Assembly (NCBI RefSeq): GCF_042186555.1
Contig: NC_133328.1
Span: forward strand, 356,032,250 to 356,096,249
Reading direction: 5' to 3'
From: Aquarana catesbeiana
Lineage: Eukaryota; Chordata; Amphibia; Anura; Ranidae
Length of the DNA stretch: 64,000 nt
The translations under genes were made by a program, and so were the position numbers. Below are positions 1 to 10,515 of this stretch, one piece after another. The stretch's first letter is position 1; every line of letters begins with the position of its first letter. Below the pieces are notes generated by a model. That model searched no databases and had not been told where the DNA came from. It saw only the letters and a program-made list of their open reading frames with translations.

Positions 1-698
1 TTTAAAATAAATACTAGAAAGATTTTACACTATGGTGAGTTCTTCTTCCTTCTGGGTCACCCGTGGCTTTCGTGATGGTGATATGTGGCAGCGCAATTGA
101 ATCTGGAGTTTTACCCCCCATATGAACATCGGGAGTGCCAGCAAGCTGAAAGGCCTTGGCTGGGCTAAAGCCACTTGCCCTTTTACGCTTGCCATCTGGT
201 AAGCAGGTTTTAACTACTAGGGTGGATTGTCACTACTGCTTCAAAATACACGGTGGCGGTGCTATGTACTGCTATGTATTACCACTTTCAGCTCAACTGT
301 AAAACACTTGCTAGCTGACTCTTTGTGGCACTGTCACATTCATTTTCTCATTAATACAGTGTATTTATACTGTTTCATGTTTGATCTTCGTTTCCTTCTG
401 GATCACAGGTTTCCAAAGCTCTCATACTTAAAGGATAAGTTCATGTTTGTTATGAAAATGGCCTGTGAAATGCAAATGATTTTGAATGCATCCATAAGTA
501 TAAAGCAGTAATTCAGATAATGCTGTGTCCCTGTCCATAACTGGCCGCCTGCATTCATGCAATCACTTTGCGTGACTTATCCCCGGTCCCTCCAAGTCTA
601 GCCCCATCTCAGGGACTGGAGACAGACATGGTCACAGCAGCAGTAGCTGTGACAGGATAGAGAAACAGAGCAGTCACATACAGGCTTATCTAAGGTAT

Positions 699-700
<2 letters not shown>
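1..700. other. Unassigned non-coding stretch
   Basis: I see no gene here. The short open frames have no recognisable motif. Positions 105-210 have a repeat-like look, but I cannot assign a family. Confidence 0.4.
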
Positions 701-739
<39 letters not shown>

Positions 740-760
740 TACATGTGTGTGTGTGTGTGT
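701..760. repeat. Compound (AT)n-(GT)n microsatellite
   Basis: A pure AT run at 701-730 is followed by a short mixed segment and then a TG run at 744-760. The minus-strand open frame across it, rich in Tyr, Ile, Thr and His, is an artefact of the repeat. Confidence 0.95.
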
Positions 761-1422
761 ATAGATGTATAGATTTATTTGGTCAAAATCTAAAATCAGA
801 TATTCATTTCCAAGTTGTATTTCAATTATATCTAGACTATTCCTATTAATCTGAATGATCTTGAATTTTGTAAAAGATTTTTTGAGAAGATCCCCACATC
901 CCCCACATACTTCCTTCCACATACATTTTTCCTTGCAATCTGTGAAATATATTCACCATGCCCCATGAGAAGGCACTGCTGTGTCACACATTTCACAGAG
1001 CCTGCCTTCTGAATGAACTACAGAGGTTCTTAGAGGAGGAGTCTCAGGAGGCAAAGTCTGTACAGGAATCACTGCTTGCAGGCAGCAAGGTACCATGGGA
1101 TTTGTAGTCTTTAGAAATTGGGTGTATGTTGTGATGACAGAACTCTTTTAAAACCTTTTCATGGTTTATTTTAGCCAGTTTTCATAATAAACAAGCACGT
1201 ATGCTTTAAACCTTTTATCTATTCTAAATTTACATTTGTATAGTGTTTAAAATTCAGTGTTATTACATATAATGCAAAAGCAGTATGATTTATGTGAGGC
1301 TGGATATCCAAGACAAAGGCCATAGCAGTCTATATATGTACTGTATATATAATTCTGTGCTTAGGTGTAAATGTGGCTGTTGCCTTCCCTGGAAACTAAG
1401 TGAAGTAGAGTGCAATATCAAT
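761..1422. other. Unassigned non-coding stretch
   Basis: No coding signal is visible. The phrase GGCCATAGCAG occurs just before the MITE at 1427-1606 (near 1318) and again just after it (near 1619), a small duplication of unknown origin. Confidence 0.4.
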
Positions 1423-1426
1423 TTAA

Positions 1427-1606
1427 AGAGGTAGGTGTTCTAAGTTCCGCCTAAATTATTTTTTATTTTTATTGATGACGTTTTTGGCACAATAGGATCA
1501 TTTGCAGTTCTGGTAACAATTTGCACTTGCACGTGCACTTTAGCACTTTTTCAAGGTTGCTTTGGTCGATATATTACTAAGTCTCTTGGCAGGGCCACCT
1601 ACCTCT
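1427..1606. mobile_element. Short TTAA-flanked MITE (180 bp)
   Basis: The left end AGAGGTAGGTG and the right end CACCTACCTCT are perfect inverted repeats. Each is bordered by TTAA (1423-1426 and 1607-1610). A TTAA target duplication is typical of piggyBac and Kolobok transposons. The interior carries no coding capacity, so this is a non-autonomous element. The superfamily is inferred from the target site only. Confidence 0.75.
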
Positions 1607-1746
1607 TTAAATCTATAAAGGCCATAGCAGAATTTGTTCTGTTGAGTAACACTGTGGTAACCTGGGGAGCACACTAGAATACTACTACCAGATGCAATGT
1701 ATATAAGGTTAACTTCCTAGCAGTGTGTTAAATAGACAGCAACTCA

Positions 1747-2016
1747 AGTCTGGTTCACACTAGTGCAACTTCTGATGTGACTTAAGTCACACAAAACCAT
1801 ATAACAAGGCTAATCTCTTTGTTTTCAGTGGTCCTCATTCTAATCAATGCGACTTAGAATGGAGCAATTTTGGAAAAGGTTCCTGCACTACTCTGGTGCA
1901 ATATACAGTGTGACCAGAGAATATGCAAAGTTGCATCAAAGTCATATGAAAGTTGCACCACATAATTGCACTGTAAATCCCATCAAAGTTGCATCGCAGT
2001 TGTGTGAACCGAGCCT
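1747..2016. mobile_element. MITE with GGCTCGGTTCACAC-type ends
   Basis: The left end reads AGTCTGGTTCACAC and the right end GTGTGAACCGAGCCT, an imperfect inverted repeat. The interior repeats GTTGCA-like and GCGACTT-like phrases. The same family is seen at 16159-16335 and 21419-21684, where clean 3-bp TAA or TTA duplications suggest a PIF/Harbinger-type origin. The target duplication here is not clean. Overlapping open frames on both strands are by-products. Confidence 0.7.
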
Positions 2017-2141
2017 CAGACACAGAACAACAGAATATACATTCATTTAATAAGTTACATGATGTAATAAACATTTCTTTTTGGCTAAATACATTTTCTG
2101 AGCCAACCAAGGAGTCCCTGGTCGCCTATTCCAGTGCTTAA

Positions 2142-2529
2142 AGTTTTGTTTTTTTTTCCTTAAAAATAACAAACATGTTATACTTACCTGCTCTGCGGAG
2201 TGGTTTTGCACAGAGCAGCTTGGCTCCTCTTCTTCTCGGGTCCCGCTGCTCCTGGCCCCTCCCTCCTGTCTAGTGCCCCCACGGCAAACAGCTTGCTATG
2301 GGGAACCCGAGCCGAGGTGCAGCTCTGTGTGTCCATTCAAACACTGAGCTGCGGCCTCTCTTTCCTGATTGGCTAACTGACTTTGACAGCCCAGGCATTC
2401 GTGCAACATTTCTGGATAGAGATGGGGCTCAGGTAAGTATTAAGGGGGTGAGGGGGGCTGCTGCACACAGAAGGTTTTTTATCTTAATGCATAGAATGCA
2501 TTAAAATAAAAAACCTTCTGCCTTTACAG
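2142..2529. mobile_element. Hairpin-bearing TTAA MITE, same family as 20419-20868
   Basis: TTAA is at 2138-2141. The shared internal block AACAAACATGTTATACTTAC and the terminal hairpin near 2470-2520, around GCATAGAATGC, match the 20419-20868 element. The right end stops at TTTACA without a clear TTAA, so this copy is truncated or diverged. Confidence 0.65.
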
Positions 2530-2884
2530 ATGACCCCAGGCACACACTGTTGCCATAGCCCTAATTTTAGGATATTTATGGGCTTGTACTCTTACATACT
2601 GTACCTTCCAGATACTGTATCTTATGCCTTTAACCATTTACAACTAATTGTTTAGCTTTTAGCCTACAAGGGAATTGATGTTAAAAAACAGCATAAGAAA
2701 CAATCATGTTGTATCATTGATTGCCATATAGAAAGAAATAATGAATTATTTTATTTGCCTGCTCAAAGCCATTATTTACTCTAATTGATAATATGTCATG
2801 TTAACCTTGAAATTACCAAGAGGTTCTCTTGTGAAGAATGATAGCCAAATCTTTTATTTTTTTCAGTTCTGCATAAAAGTAGGG

Positions 2885-3725
2885 ATGTGTTAAAACCCCA
2901 TATCAGGTTCGATTTTTAATGTATGTGTCCTGCTATGGATATTACTCTGGACTTCCTGTCTTGGAGATCCAACAGGAAATGAGAGGAAATCTCCTTAAAA
3001 GTGAAGGAAGCTCCCACCTGATACAACTGTCATCAGAACATTTCTCCCCATTAGAGGACCTCCCCTCAACTTTTGCTCTAAAATGTGGGATTTCCCCTTA
3101 CTTTCTGTCTCAGTGACAATGGCTTCCAGGAGAAACAGAGAGGTTTAAATCATAGACAGCACTTAAAATAGAAGGCAACACTTTTCCATTTGGATACAAT
3201 AAGAAGGTTATAACATTTGTTATTTTTTTTTGTTTTTTGTCGTCTCTGTCCCACTGGGGAGATGTCTCCTTCTCTTCATGTCCCATAGGGGTTAATTTTT
3301 TTAAATTGGAGTGCAAAATGTGGTGCAGCCCTGCAGAGAAACCAATCAGCTTCCGTTTTTTTTTTTTTGTCAAAGCTTTAATAGAACAAGCTGAAGTTAG
3401 ACGCTGATTTGCTATCTGTGCTCCCACTAAGAAGATTCACCCTGTCCTGTTTACCATTATCATTGAAAGTAAAAAGAAATTCCAGTTTTGGATTGTCCCC
3501 AGAAAAGTAATACAGGGGAAATCTTCTAATGGGGACACTAGTTCTGGTGACCCAGGAATTCCCTTAATTTGCAGGGATTTCCTCTCACTTCCTGTTTGCT
3601 TATGGGACAGAAAGTGGAATGAAATCTCTGCAATGGGACACAGATGGTGAAAAAAAACCTGACAGGGGTTATAACCATTTCTTGCTCTATCCAAAATGAA
3701 AAAAACAAACACATTTGCCTATAGT
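2885..3725. repeat. Cluster of diverged MITE-like copies
   Basis: Blocks such as CACTTCCTGTTTGCTTATGG, GGGGTTATAACC and GGGGAGATG recur in both orientations in 2930-3110 and 3160-3720. Related phrases occur at 24840-24990. This resembles overlapping copies of one dispersed non-autonomous family, but I could not define the ends. Confidence 0.45.
3303..3425. mobile_element. Partial MITE related to 21897-22069
   Basis: GAGTGCAAAATGTGGTGCAG, GAAACCAATCAGCTTCC and GAAGTTAGACGCTGATTTGC parallel the order of blocks in the better-preserved copy at 21897-22069. A T-rich run interrupts it. Confidence 0.55.
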
Positions 3726-4554
3726 TCTACTTCAAGCCACCCTGCAATGTAATGGATCAAAGTTACAGTTTCCTCTATAAGAGAAGCTTTTTTTCCTCCC
3801 AAACCAGCAGATAGTTAGAGTCGGGTTGGGGTTTGTTAACATCCTGTAGTTGTCTATGTATTTCTGGAGGCCATCTGCGTGACTATGTATTTCTGGAGGC
3901 CACAACTATTCTGTCCCTCGGAAATCTCTTATCCATTGGGATGAAGTTCATTGATGTAAAGTGTACTTATTTATATTCTAATAGTAAACACATTTTGTCA
4001 GCAATCTTCACTCCTATTACTCTGCTCTGCTTTGCTGAGTTTTCTTCTGAACGCTATTTCAGGTCAATGACTAGGTGTAACCATGTACAATTAGGTTTGG
4101 AAAGATCCTGTAATAATACTCTAAGCCTGGCATTTCTCTACAAGACATATTGTATTGTTATCTAATAGAAATTGCAACCTCTGTATACTATTCTGCTTAG
4201 TAATTCGGTTGCATAGCATTGGAAGTGAATGTGCCAATGAGTCAACTGAAATGAAATCCCATATATATTACTAATGTGTCAGCAACATTAAGTAGGAACG
4301 TGTCCTTCTAGAGGTAAAGGAGGCTGAATGATGTAGGAAAATCTTTTTTTCAAGGAAAGGAGGATGCCATTAGTAGGCTGTTTAAATGCTGATCACATCA
4401 CGCCATCCGATGGGGCTGGGAACGTACAGTGTTATACCTGAACTAAGCAACAAGGTAAAAATAAACTGTCACTTGGTAAAAACTGCAAGCATGATGTATC
4501 ACTTTTTTTAAAATAAGGGATGTTGCTTTATTATAGTGTAATACTTGCTATGGG
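3726..4554. other. Unassigned non-coding stretch
   Basis: No gene is recognised. A 110-codon open frame at 3833-4165 has no known motif. It contains two copies of TATTTCTGGAGGCCA about 36 bp apart, more like decayed repeat than an exon. Confidence 0.4.
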
Positions 4555-4886
<332 letters not shown>

Positions 4887-4960
<74 letters not shown>

Positions 4961-4974
4961 CATATATATATATA
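4887..4974. repeat. (TA)n microsatellite
   Basis: A pure TA run at 4887-4948 followed by a degenerate TA/CATA tail. The Tyr-Ile open frames across it are not genes. Confidence 0.97.
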
Positions 4975-5003
4975 TCATAATATGATAATATATCAGAAGG
5001 ATA

Positions 5004-5141
5004 ATCAGAAGGATAGCTAAAAACTGACTGCTTACATTTTGATAAAGGAAATACGCAATATATATTGTATTGTGATATGTATTGTATTGAGTATATCCTT
5101 TATAAAATTGTAATCAGTCAGTTTTTAGTTATCCTTCTGAT
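5004..5141. repeat. Inverted repeat with about 46-nt arms
   Basis: The arm starting ATCAGAAGGATAGCTAAAAA at 5004 pairs with the arm ending TTTTTAGTTATCCTTCTGAT at 5141. The spacer is about 45 bp and AT-rich. The 12-mer ATCAGAAGGATA is also duplicated in tandem at 4992-5015. This could be a small foldback element or MITE ends. Confidence 0.75.
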
Positions 5142-5342
5142 TTCTCCTTCAAAACTCGCTGATTTCATCCTCTTCAGTACCTTCTTAGCTTTTCCATCCT
5201 CTTTTTGAGTTATGCAGTAAAACTTATTTAATCATTTTAGGGAGCCCTACAAACCACAGTGGCTTCTCAGGAATCTTCCACAGTTGTCCTCTAAATTTCA
5301 AATCAAGCTTTTGAGGTGGTGGAGGAGGGTGCTACATAAAAT

Positions 5343-5530
5343 AGATAGTAGATGATAGATACTTTATAGGTTTACAGGCTCTTATAGTTATACTTTTTTT
5401 TTTTTTTACACATATCTTGTTTCAGTAGTAGCTGTCCAGCAGCTGAAAGTTGATTTTGCAGATTACTGCAGAAAGCCAGTTGAATCCAAGGGGTTCAGAT
5501 CTTTTTTTCCAAGTGGTATATAGAATATAT
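5343..5530. repeat. Local duplicated segment, copy 2
   Basis: Diverged direct copy of 4703-4885 with the same block order. It also begins with a short remnant of the GATA tract (ATAGATAGTAGATGATAGAT), suggesting the microsatellite was part of the duplicated unit. Confidence 0.8.
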
Positions 5531-5539
5531 ATATATATT

Positions 5540-6345
5540 ATTGTTAAATACACCCGTTCAGTTGCTTGCTAATCATCCATTCACATGGCAGCAACTCAGT
5601 GCATTTAGGCATCTAGATGTGGTGAAGATGACTTGCTGAAGTTCTCACCGAGCATCAGAATGGGAAAGAAAGGGTATTTCAGTGACTTTAGGCGTGTCAT
5701 GGTTGTTGGTGCCAGACAAACTGGTCTAAGTATTTCAAAAACTGCTGCTCTACTGGGATTTTCACGCACAACCATATCTAGGGTTCACAGAGAATAGTCT
5801 AAAAAAGAGAAAATATCCAGTGAGCGGCAGTTGTGTGGACGAAAATGCCTTGTTTATGTCAGAGGTCAGAAGAGAATGGGCAGACTGGTTTGAGATGATA
5901 GAAAGACAACAGTAACTTAAATAACCACATGTTACAACCAAGGTATGCAGAATATCATCTCTGGATGCACAGCACATCGAACCTTGAAGCAGATGGGTTT
6001 CAGGAGTAGAAGACTACTACACCAGGTGCCACTCCTGTCAGCTAAAAAACAGAAAACTGAAGCTACAGTTCGCACAGGCTCGCCAAAATTTGAGAATAGA
6101 AGATTGAAAAAATGTTGCCTGGCCTGATAAGTCTTAATTTCAGCTGCAACAGTCAGATGGTAGGGTCAGAATTTGGCGTAAACAATGTGAAAGCATGGAT
6201 CCATCCTGCCTTGTATCAACGGTTCAGGCTGGTGGTGGTGTAATGGTGTGGGGGTTATTTTCTTGGCACACTAAGCATCGTTTAAATGCCACAGCCTACC
6301 TGAGTATTGTTACTGACCATGTCCATCTCTTTATGACCACAGATG
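5540..6345 (+). pseudogene. Tc1-like transposase relic, N-terminal and central part
   Basis: Tc1/mariner transposases cut and paste their element at TA sites. The plus strand here encodes, in broken frames, the start of such a protein: an N-terminal segment beginning MGKKGYFSDFRR, a helix-turn-helix region with LGFSRTTISRVHREW near 5755-5800, a middle section (5945-6125) and a segment with GRVRIWRKQ and SMDPSCLVSTVQAGGGVMVWG near 6160-6260. The similarity stops after the segment ending near 6345, so the second catalytic Asp and the Glu are absent. Frameshifts and stops separate the pieces. About 30 bp of possible 5' end precede it, but no right terminal repeat is present. This is a dead, 3'-truncated copy of a different Tc1 family from the one at 10514-12096. 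The family call rests on recognised motifs. Confidence 0.85.
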
Positions 6346-7846
6346 AGGACAGACTAATATCAAACATGATTGATGATATGCTTGCTTGGCTAGGTCAGCA
6401 CACCCACATTGCCAAAAGGAAGAAGAGGAGGGTGAAGTGAAATATGGCTTTGATTTTTAACCGTTATCATGTGTATTTTTCCTGTTGCTGTTTTTTTTTT
6501 TTTAAGACAGCCATGTGGAACCATAGCAGCATTTACAGTGTACTGTCTACATCAAAAACATGATTTCTATATTTAAGTACCGTACCTGTGTGTCCTAGTC
6601 TATGGTAATGAGAGTCATAACAAACAAGCTATCTCTGGTGACTGAAATAGTACCGCTCCCTCCCCAGCATTAATTCAGCTTGAAACCCAAGGGTCAACAA
6701 TTGAGGGTTAGAACATTATCTAAGTTGTTAAATAATTATGTGTAAGTCTTTCTCTGACAGGTACAACCTTTTTTCTCTTCCTTTTAGCTGATTCATGGGC
6801 TGTAGTGTTCAGCTGCAAGCTCTTTCTTAATTGAATGGTTTATTTAGAACATCACACAGTTACTGGACATAAATATTAGCTGTCAATCAAAAGCCACATA
6901 TGACAACTTTTAATCTTCTTCTGTGATATTAACAATGCTCAACTTTAATTTACTTGTCTAACTTCATTGCTTTAGGGCTCTCCTTCAGTAGTCTGTTTTC
7001 TGGTTGTAGCCTAAGGACATCTCACCTGCTATTGCCTGGGGCTCGATTCGATCACTACCTAGTCTCAGTGATGTAGCTGTTCTTAGACTTGTACGCTGTT
7101 TTAGATATAGCCACCAGAACCAATACATGTTCTTTAGAAAATGCCTTTTTACTACTCTAGTCTCCTAGGAATGAAGAGCAGGAAAGCTTATGATGTCCTT
7201 ATCCATGTAGGTTTTTTACTTGCTGAGATGTACTGGATGAAATGCATTTGTAAAAATACCCCATAATGACAGGCAAGCTGAGCATGAAATGTTCCTTTTT
7301 TTCATTCCCCATCGGAAAACTTTTTTTCCAGTTTTTTATTGTATTTAATTATATTAAATGTCTTTAGATCTTGGGACACATCAATGCGCTCTCCAGAAGT
7401 CTTTTAGTTTGTAGATTACATCAGCCTGTCAGTTCCCTAAGTAGTGAGTTAAAAATATTTATACGTATTGTGGTCTTTTTTTTTGCTGAAGTCTGGGTTC
7501 TATGCTGAGCTGGACTGGATCTACATAGAATTTATACATTATTGCAGCGTCTACAAAAAAGTGATAAATTAATGGGTTTAGTCAAAGTTAGCCCTTGGCT
7601 TTTGACATTTATATGCTTGGGGTTAGACCTGTGATGCAATCCTTAGTGTTAGTTCACCTCTTGGGAAAAAATGAAAACGTGAATTAACACTGTACTGTAC
7701 TCCCGTTTGTGCTGTAATTACCTTCAGGAATGTTGAGCTGTCAGTGTTCATGCAGCCAGTCCGGCAGTCCTGAGGATTCTAATTGGTAGGCCCTGCACAT
7801 TGAAAAGCTCTCATCCATGAGGTAAAGCATAGAATCATCAGGTAAT
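6346..7846. other. Unassigned non-coding stretch
   Basis: About 1.5 kb of AT-rich sequence with T-runs (near 6490, 7320 and 7480) and no recognised coding or repeat family. Confidence 0.4.
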
Positions 7847-7850
7847 TTAA

Positions 7851-8030
7851 ATTGATTGTAAAGGCAGAAGGTTTTTATCTTAATGCATTCTATGCATCAA
7901 GATAAAAAGCCTTCTGTGTGCAGCAGCCACCCCCAGCCCCCATAACACTTACCTGAGGTTCATCTAGATCCAGCAATGTTGCTCGAGAGACTCAGCTGTC
8001 CGGGACTCCCCTCCATTCACTTGTCATTTG
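7851..8030. mobile_element. Partial hairpin-bearing TTAA MITE, inverted
   Basis: TTAA at 7847-7850 is followed by GATTGTAAAGG and a long hairpin (AAGGTTTTTATCTTAATGCA pairing with TGCATCAAGATAAAAAGCC), then CACTTACCTGAG. This order matches the 3' part of 2142-2529 and 20419-20868 in the opposite orientation. The other end is lost. Confidence 0.6.
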
Positions 8031-8362
8031 TCTACGAACTTGCTAGCAAAAGTGAGCAATTAAAGAATAGTTAGTGTTCTAGCACAACCACAGTTTCGCC
8101 TCCCTCCTGCCATGTCATAGTCCTCGCCTCTTCTGAAACTGGCTAACTACTGTCTATGCTGAACCAAGATCCACTTTCCCGCCTGTTACCCTCCTAGGTA
8201 ACCTTTTATGTAGCTGGTGGGGGAGGTCCATAGAGAAATAGGTGTCTCGTGAGAGACAGCTCAGTCTGGAGTCTTGCATACAAATGGCAAGGAATTGTCG
8301 GCCAACCCTTTGGGCTCCTTCTGCTAATTTCGTGTTAGTAGAAGTTTGGTGAGTGTTGATTT
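8031..8362. other. Unassigned non-coding stretch
   Basis: No recognised gene or repeat. Confidence 0.35.
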
Positions 8363-8416
8363 GCGCTTTTCATTTTGCGCTTTTCATTTTGCGCTTTCCA
8401 TTTTGTGCTTTTCAGT
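8363..8416. repeat. 14-bp tandem repeat, about 4 units
   Basis: The unit GCGCTTTTCATTTT is repeated with small changes (CATTTTGCGCTTTCC, then TTTTGTGCTTTTCA). Confidence 0.85.
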
Positions 8417-9025
8417 TAGTTTCTGAGTGGCCGCTCTAAAACCAGATATGTTGCAGAATCGGAGGAGATAACATGTTATTTATTATTGGCCTTGGAGTTA
8501 TTGCTTTGATATTTTTTTATTGGTTGAATAATGATTTGATTTGGTATATTTCTCTATATTTTTGGATGCATAGAATGCTCTTTTTGGTTACGTTCTATTG
8601 GCAGATAGCATATCTAATTTTATTTGTTTTCTTTTTTTAATGCACAATAAAAAAATTGTGTAGAATAATACTTGGCTTGGCTTGTGTTTTACTTAAAATG
8701 ATAGTTTGGGAGTAGGCAGTTACATTTAAAAAAATACAATGAAAAATTGACAAGGGACAACAACATAGTTGTATCTTTGATCTTAAAAACTACGGGATAA
8801 TGGTGTAGTGGTAACTTGCCCAAAAAAAGAAAAAAAAAAAGCATAATAATATTATTCTTTTTATCACTAGAAAAAAAAAGCCTTTGAAAATTTGTTTGCA
8901 ATAACTCCATTGGTATCACCAGTAAAGAATCTTCATTATTATCCCAATAAAGAAGAAGAGAATTGTGTGCTGCATTTCGAGATTTCACAATTTGCCACGT
9001 CACAAATGTTAATTCTCCATTATGA
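8417..9025. other. AT-rich non-coding stretch, possibly the interior of a longer MITE-family member
   Basis: No gene. It lies between the 14-bp repeat and a MITE end (9026-9190), so it may be the interior of a longer relative of the 27309 MITE. That is low-confidence inference. A-runs at 8820-8880 are prominent. Confidence 0.3.
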
Positions 9026-9190
9026 ATGCTAGTTTACAAGACCAACCACTTCTGGCTCGTCCTTTCTTCTGAGCATGCGTGTTTGTACTTTGGACTTTTG
9101 TCCGACGGACTTGTGTACACACGCTTGGAAAATCCAACAACAGACATTTGTCCACGGAAATTTTTAAAACCTGCTATCCAACATCTAGCT
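9026..9190. mobile_element. MITE fragment related to 27309-27685
   Basis: TTCTGAGCATGCGTG, GTCCGACGGACTTG and TGTGTACACACG follow the same order as the reverse complement of 27420-27475 inside the MITE that interrupts LINE ORF1. It is cut off near 9190, next to a Tc1-like fragment. Confidence 0.6.
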
Positions 9191-9199
9191 ATCCTGCTG

Positions 9200-9709
9200 T
9201 CTTGTCCTGTTAAACCGCTGTATGGTCTTGGACACCGTGCTGCAGCTCATTTTCAGGGTCTTGGCAATCTTCTTATAGCCTAGGCCATCTTTATGTAGAG
9301 CAACAATTCTTTTTTATTTTAGATCCTCAGAGCGTTCTCTGCCATGAGTTGCCATGTTGAGCTTCCAGTGACCAGTATGATAGAGTGAGAGCGATAACAT
9401 CAAATTTAACACACCTGCTCCCCATTCACCCCTGAGACCTTTTAACACTAAAGAGTCACATGACACCGGGGAGGGAAAATGGCTAATTGGGCCCAATTTG
9501 GACATTTTCACTTAGGGGTGTACTGACTTTTGTTGCAAGCGGTTTAGACATTAATTGCTGTGTTTTGAGTTATTTTGAGGGGGCAGCAAATTTACACTGT
9601 TATACAAAGCTGTACACTCACTACTATTTCTTCAGTGTTGTCACATGAAAAGATATAATAAAATATTTACAAAAATGTGAGGGTGTACTCACTTTTGTAA
9701 GATACTGTA
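9200..9709 (-). pseudogene. Tc1-like element, 5' end and transposase N-terminus
   Basis: Reading the minus strand from 9709, the sequence begins with the inverted-repeat end TACAGTATCTTACAAAAGTG and a second internal repeat-like motif near 9515-9530 (GTGTACTGACTTTTGTTGC). A non-coding leader follows, then a transposase start at about 9346 (MATHGRERSEDLK) that leads into a helix-turn-helix region near 9300-9210. Coding similarity ends near 9200, so most of the transposase and the other terminal repeat are missing. It is a truncated relic of yet another Tc1 family. It abuts the MITE fragment at 9026-9190. Confidence 0.8.
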
Positions 9710-9714
9710 TATAG

Positions 9715-10370
9715 TGATAGTCCAAGACCCTGCCACTATGTAAATGGGCATGAAAATGATACCAGATTCTCAAAGATGCAGTTTGAGAAGCTCTGGCAGG
9801 TTTATTGCGAATGGAGAAAGCTGTGTTCTGTGTTTTCTTTGGATTTAATAGTACTGGTTCAGAACGGGAGCTGGAAGGTTTCAAAGAGTATTAAGCTGGA
9901 TGGAAGCTTCAATCCAGTGCCCAGGCTTTGCTTTGCAGCCTGTGTGAGTTCACAGGTGTGCAAGGTTATTATAAGACAGATCTGAGCATAGCTGCGGCAG
10001 TTGCTGCCATTGGAGACGAGACCTGGTTTTCTGTCAGAGACTGCATCCCTGGTGAGGAATACTTCTTGATGAAGGACTGGGAATGTCGGGATGCCTACAT
10101 GAGCCTGGGAGACCCCTGGAGGACCATATTTGAAAGCCGGGAGTGGGCCCATGCAACCAGGTACTGAAATTCAGGCTGAGTGAGCCTAAGAGCCAGGTGG
10201 CTCTGTATTTTTCATCAATTGTGTTTGCTGAAGAAGAACCCCTGTGTGGGAAGCCTGCTGTTGTAAGAAGCTTCTTTCGGTTTCCTTTTAATGCCCTTAA
10301 AACAAAGTGCCGATTGCCATGGATTCACTGGGTGAAAAAACGCATCTACCACTGAGCTAAACACCCCCAG
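9715..10370. repeat. Unclassified dispersed repeat, copy 1
   Basis: It shares ordered blocks with 15520-16140: CCCTGCCACTATGT, a segment with CTGTGTTTTCTTTGG or CTGTGTTTTAAGTTTTCTCTGG, GGCTGAGTGAGC, TTAAGAGCCAG-like sequence, and GTTTGCTG.AGAAGAACCCC. Open frames of 69-97 codons across it are not conserved between the two copies, so I do not call a protein. The family is not recognised. Confidence 0.65.
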
Positions 10371-10372
10371 TT

Positions 10373-10374
<2 letters not shown>

Positions 10375-10467
<93 letters not shown>
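10375..10467. repeat. (CT)n-(GA)n perfect palindrome
   Basis: 53 bases of CT (10375-10427) run directly into 40 bases of GA (10428-10467), centred on CTCGAG. At least 40 bases on each side are perfectly self-complementary, with no loop. Confidence 0.97.
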
Positions 10468-10469
<2 letters not shown>

Positions 10470-10473
10470 TGTT

Positions 10474-10475
<2 letters not shown>

Positions 10476-10513
<38 letters not shown>
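10476..10513. repeat. (TA)n microsatellite, left flank of Tc1 element
   Basis: A pure TA run that continues as (AT)n at 12104-12139 on the other side of the transposon. Confidence 0.95.

Positions 10514-10515
<2 letters not shown>

Noticed and set aside
3833..4165. Host exon or small gene
   Set aside because: No splice context, motif or conserved-looking composition. Contains a short internal duplication.
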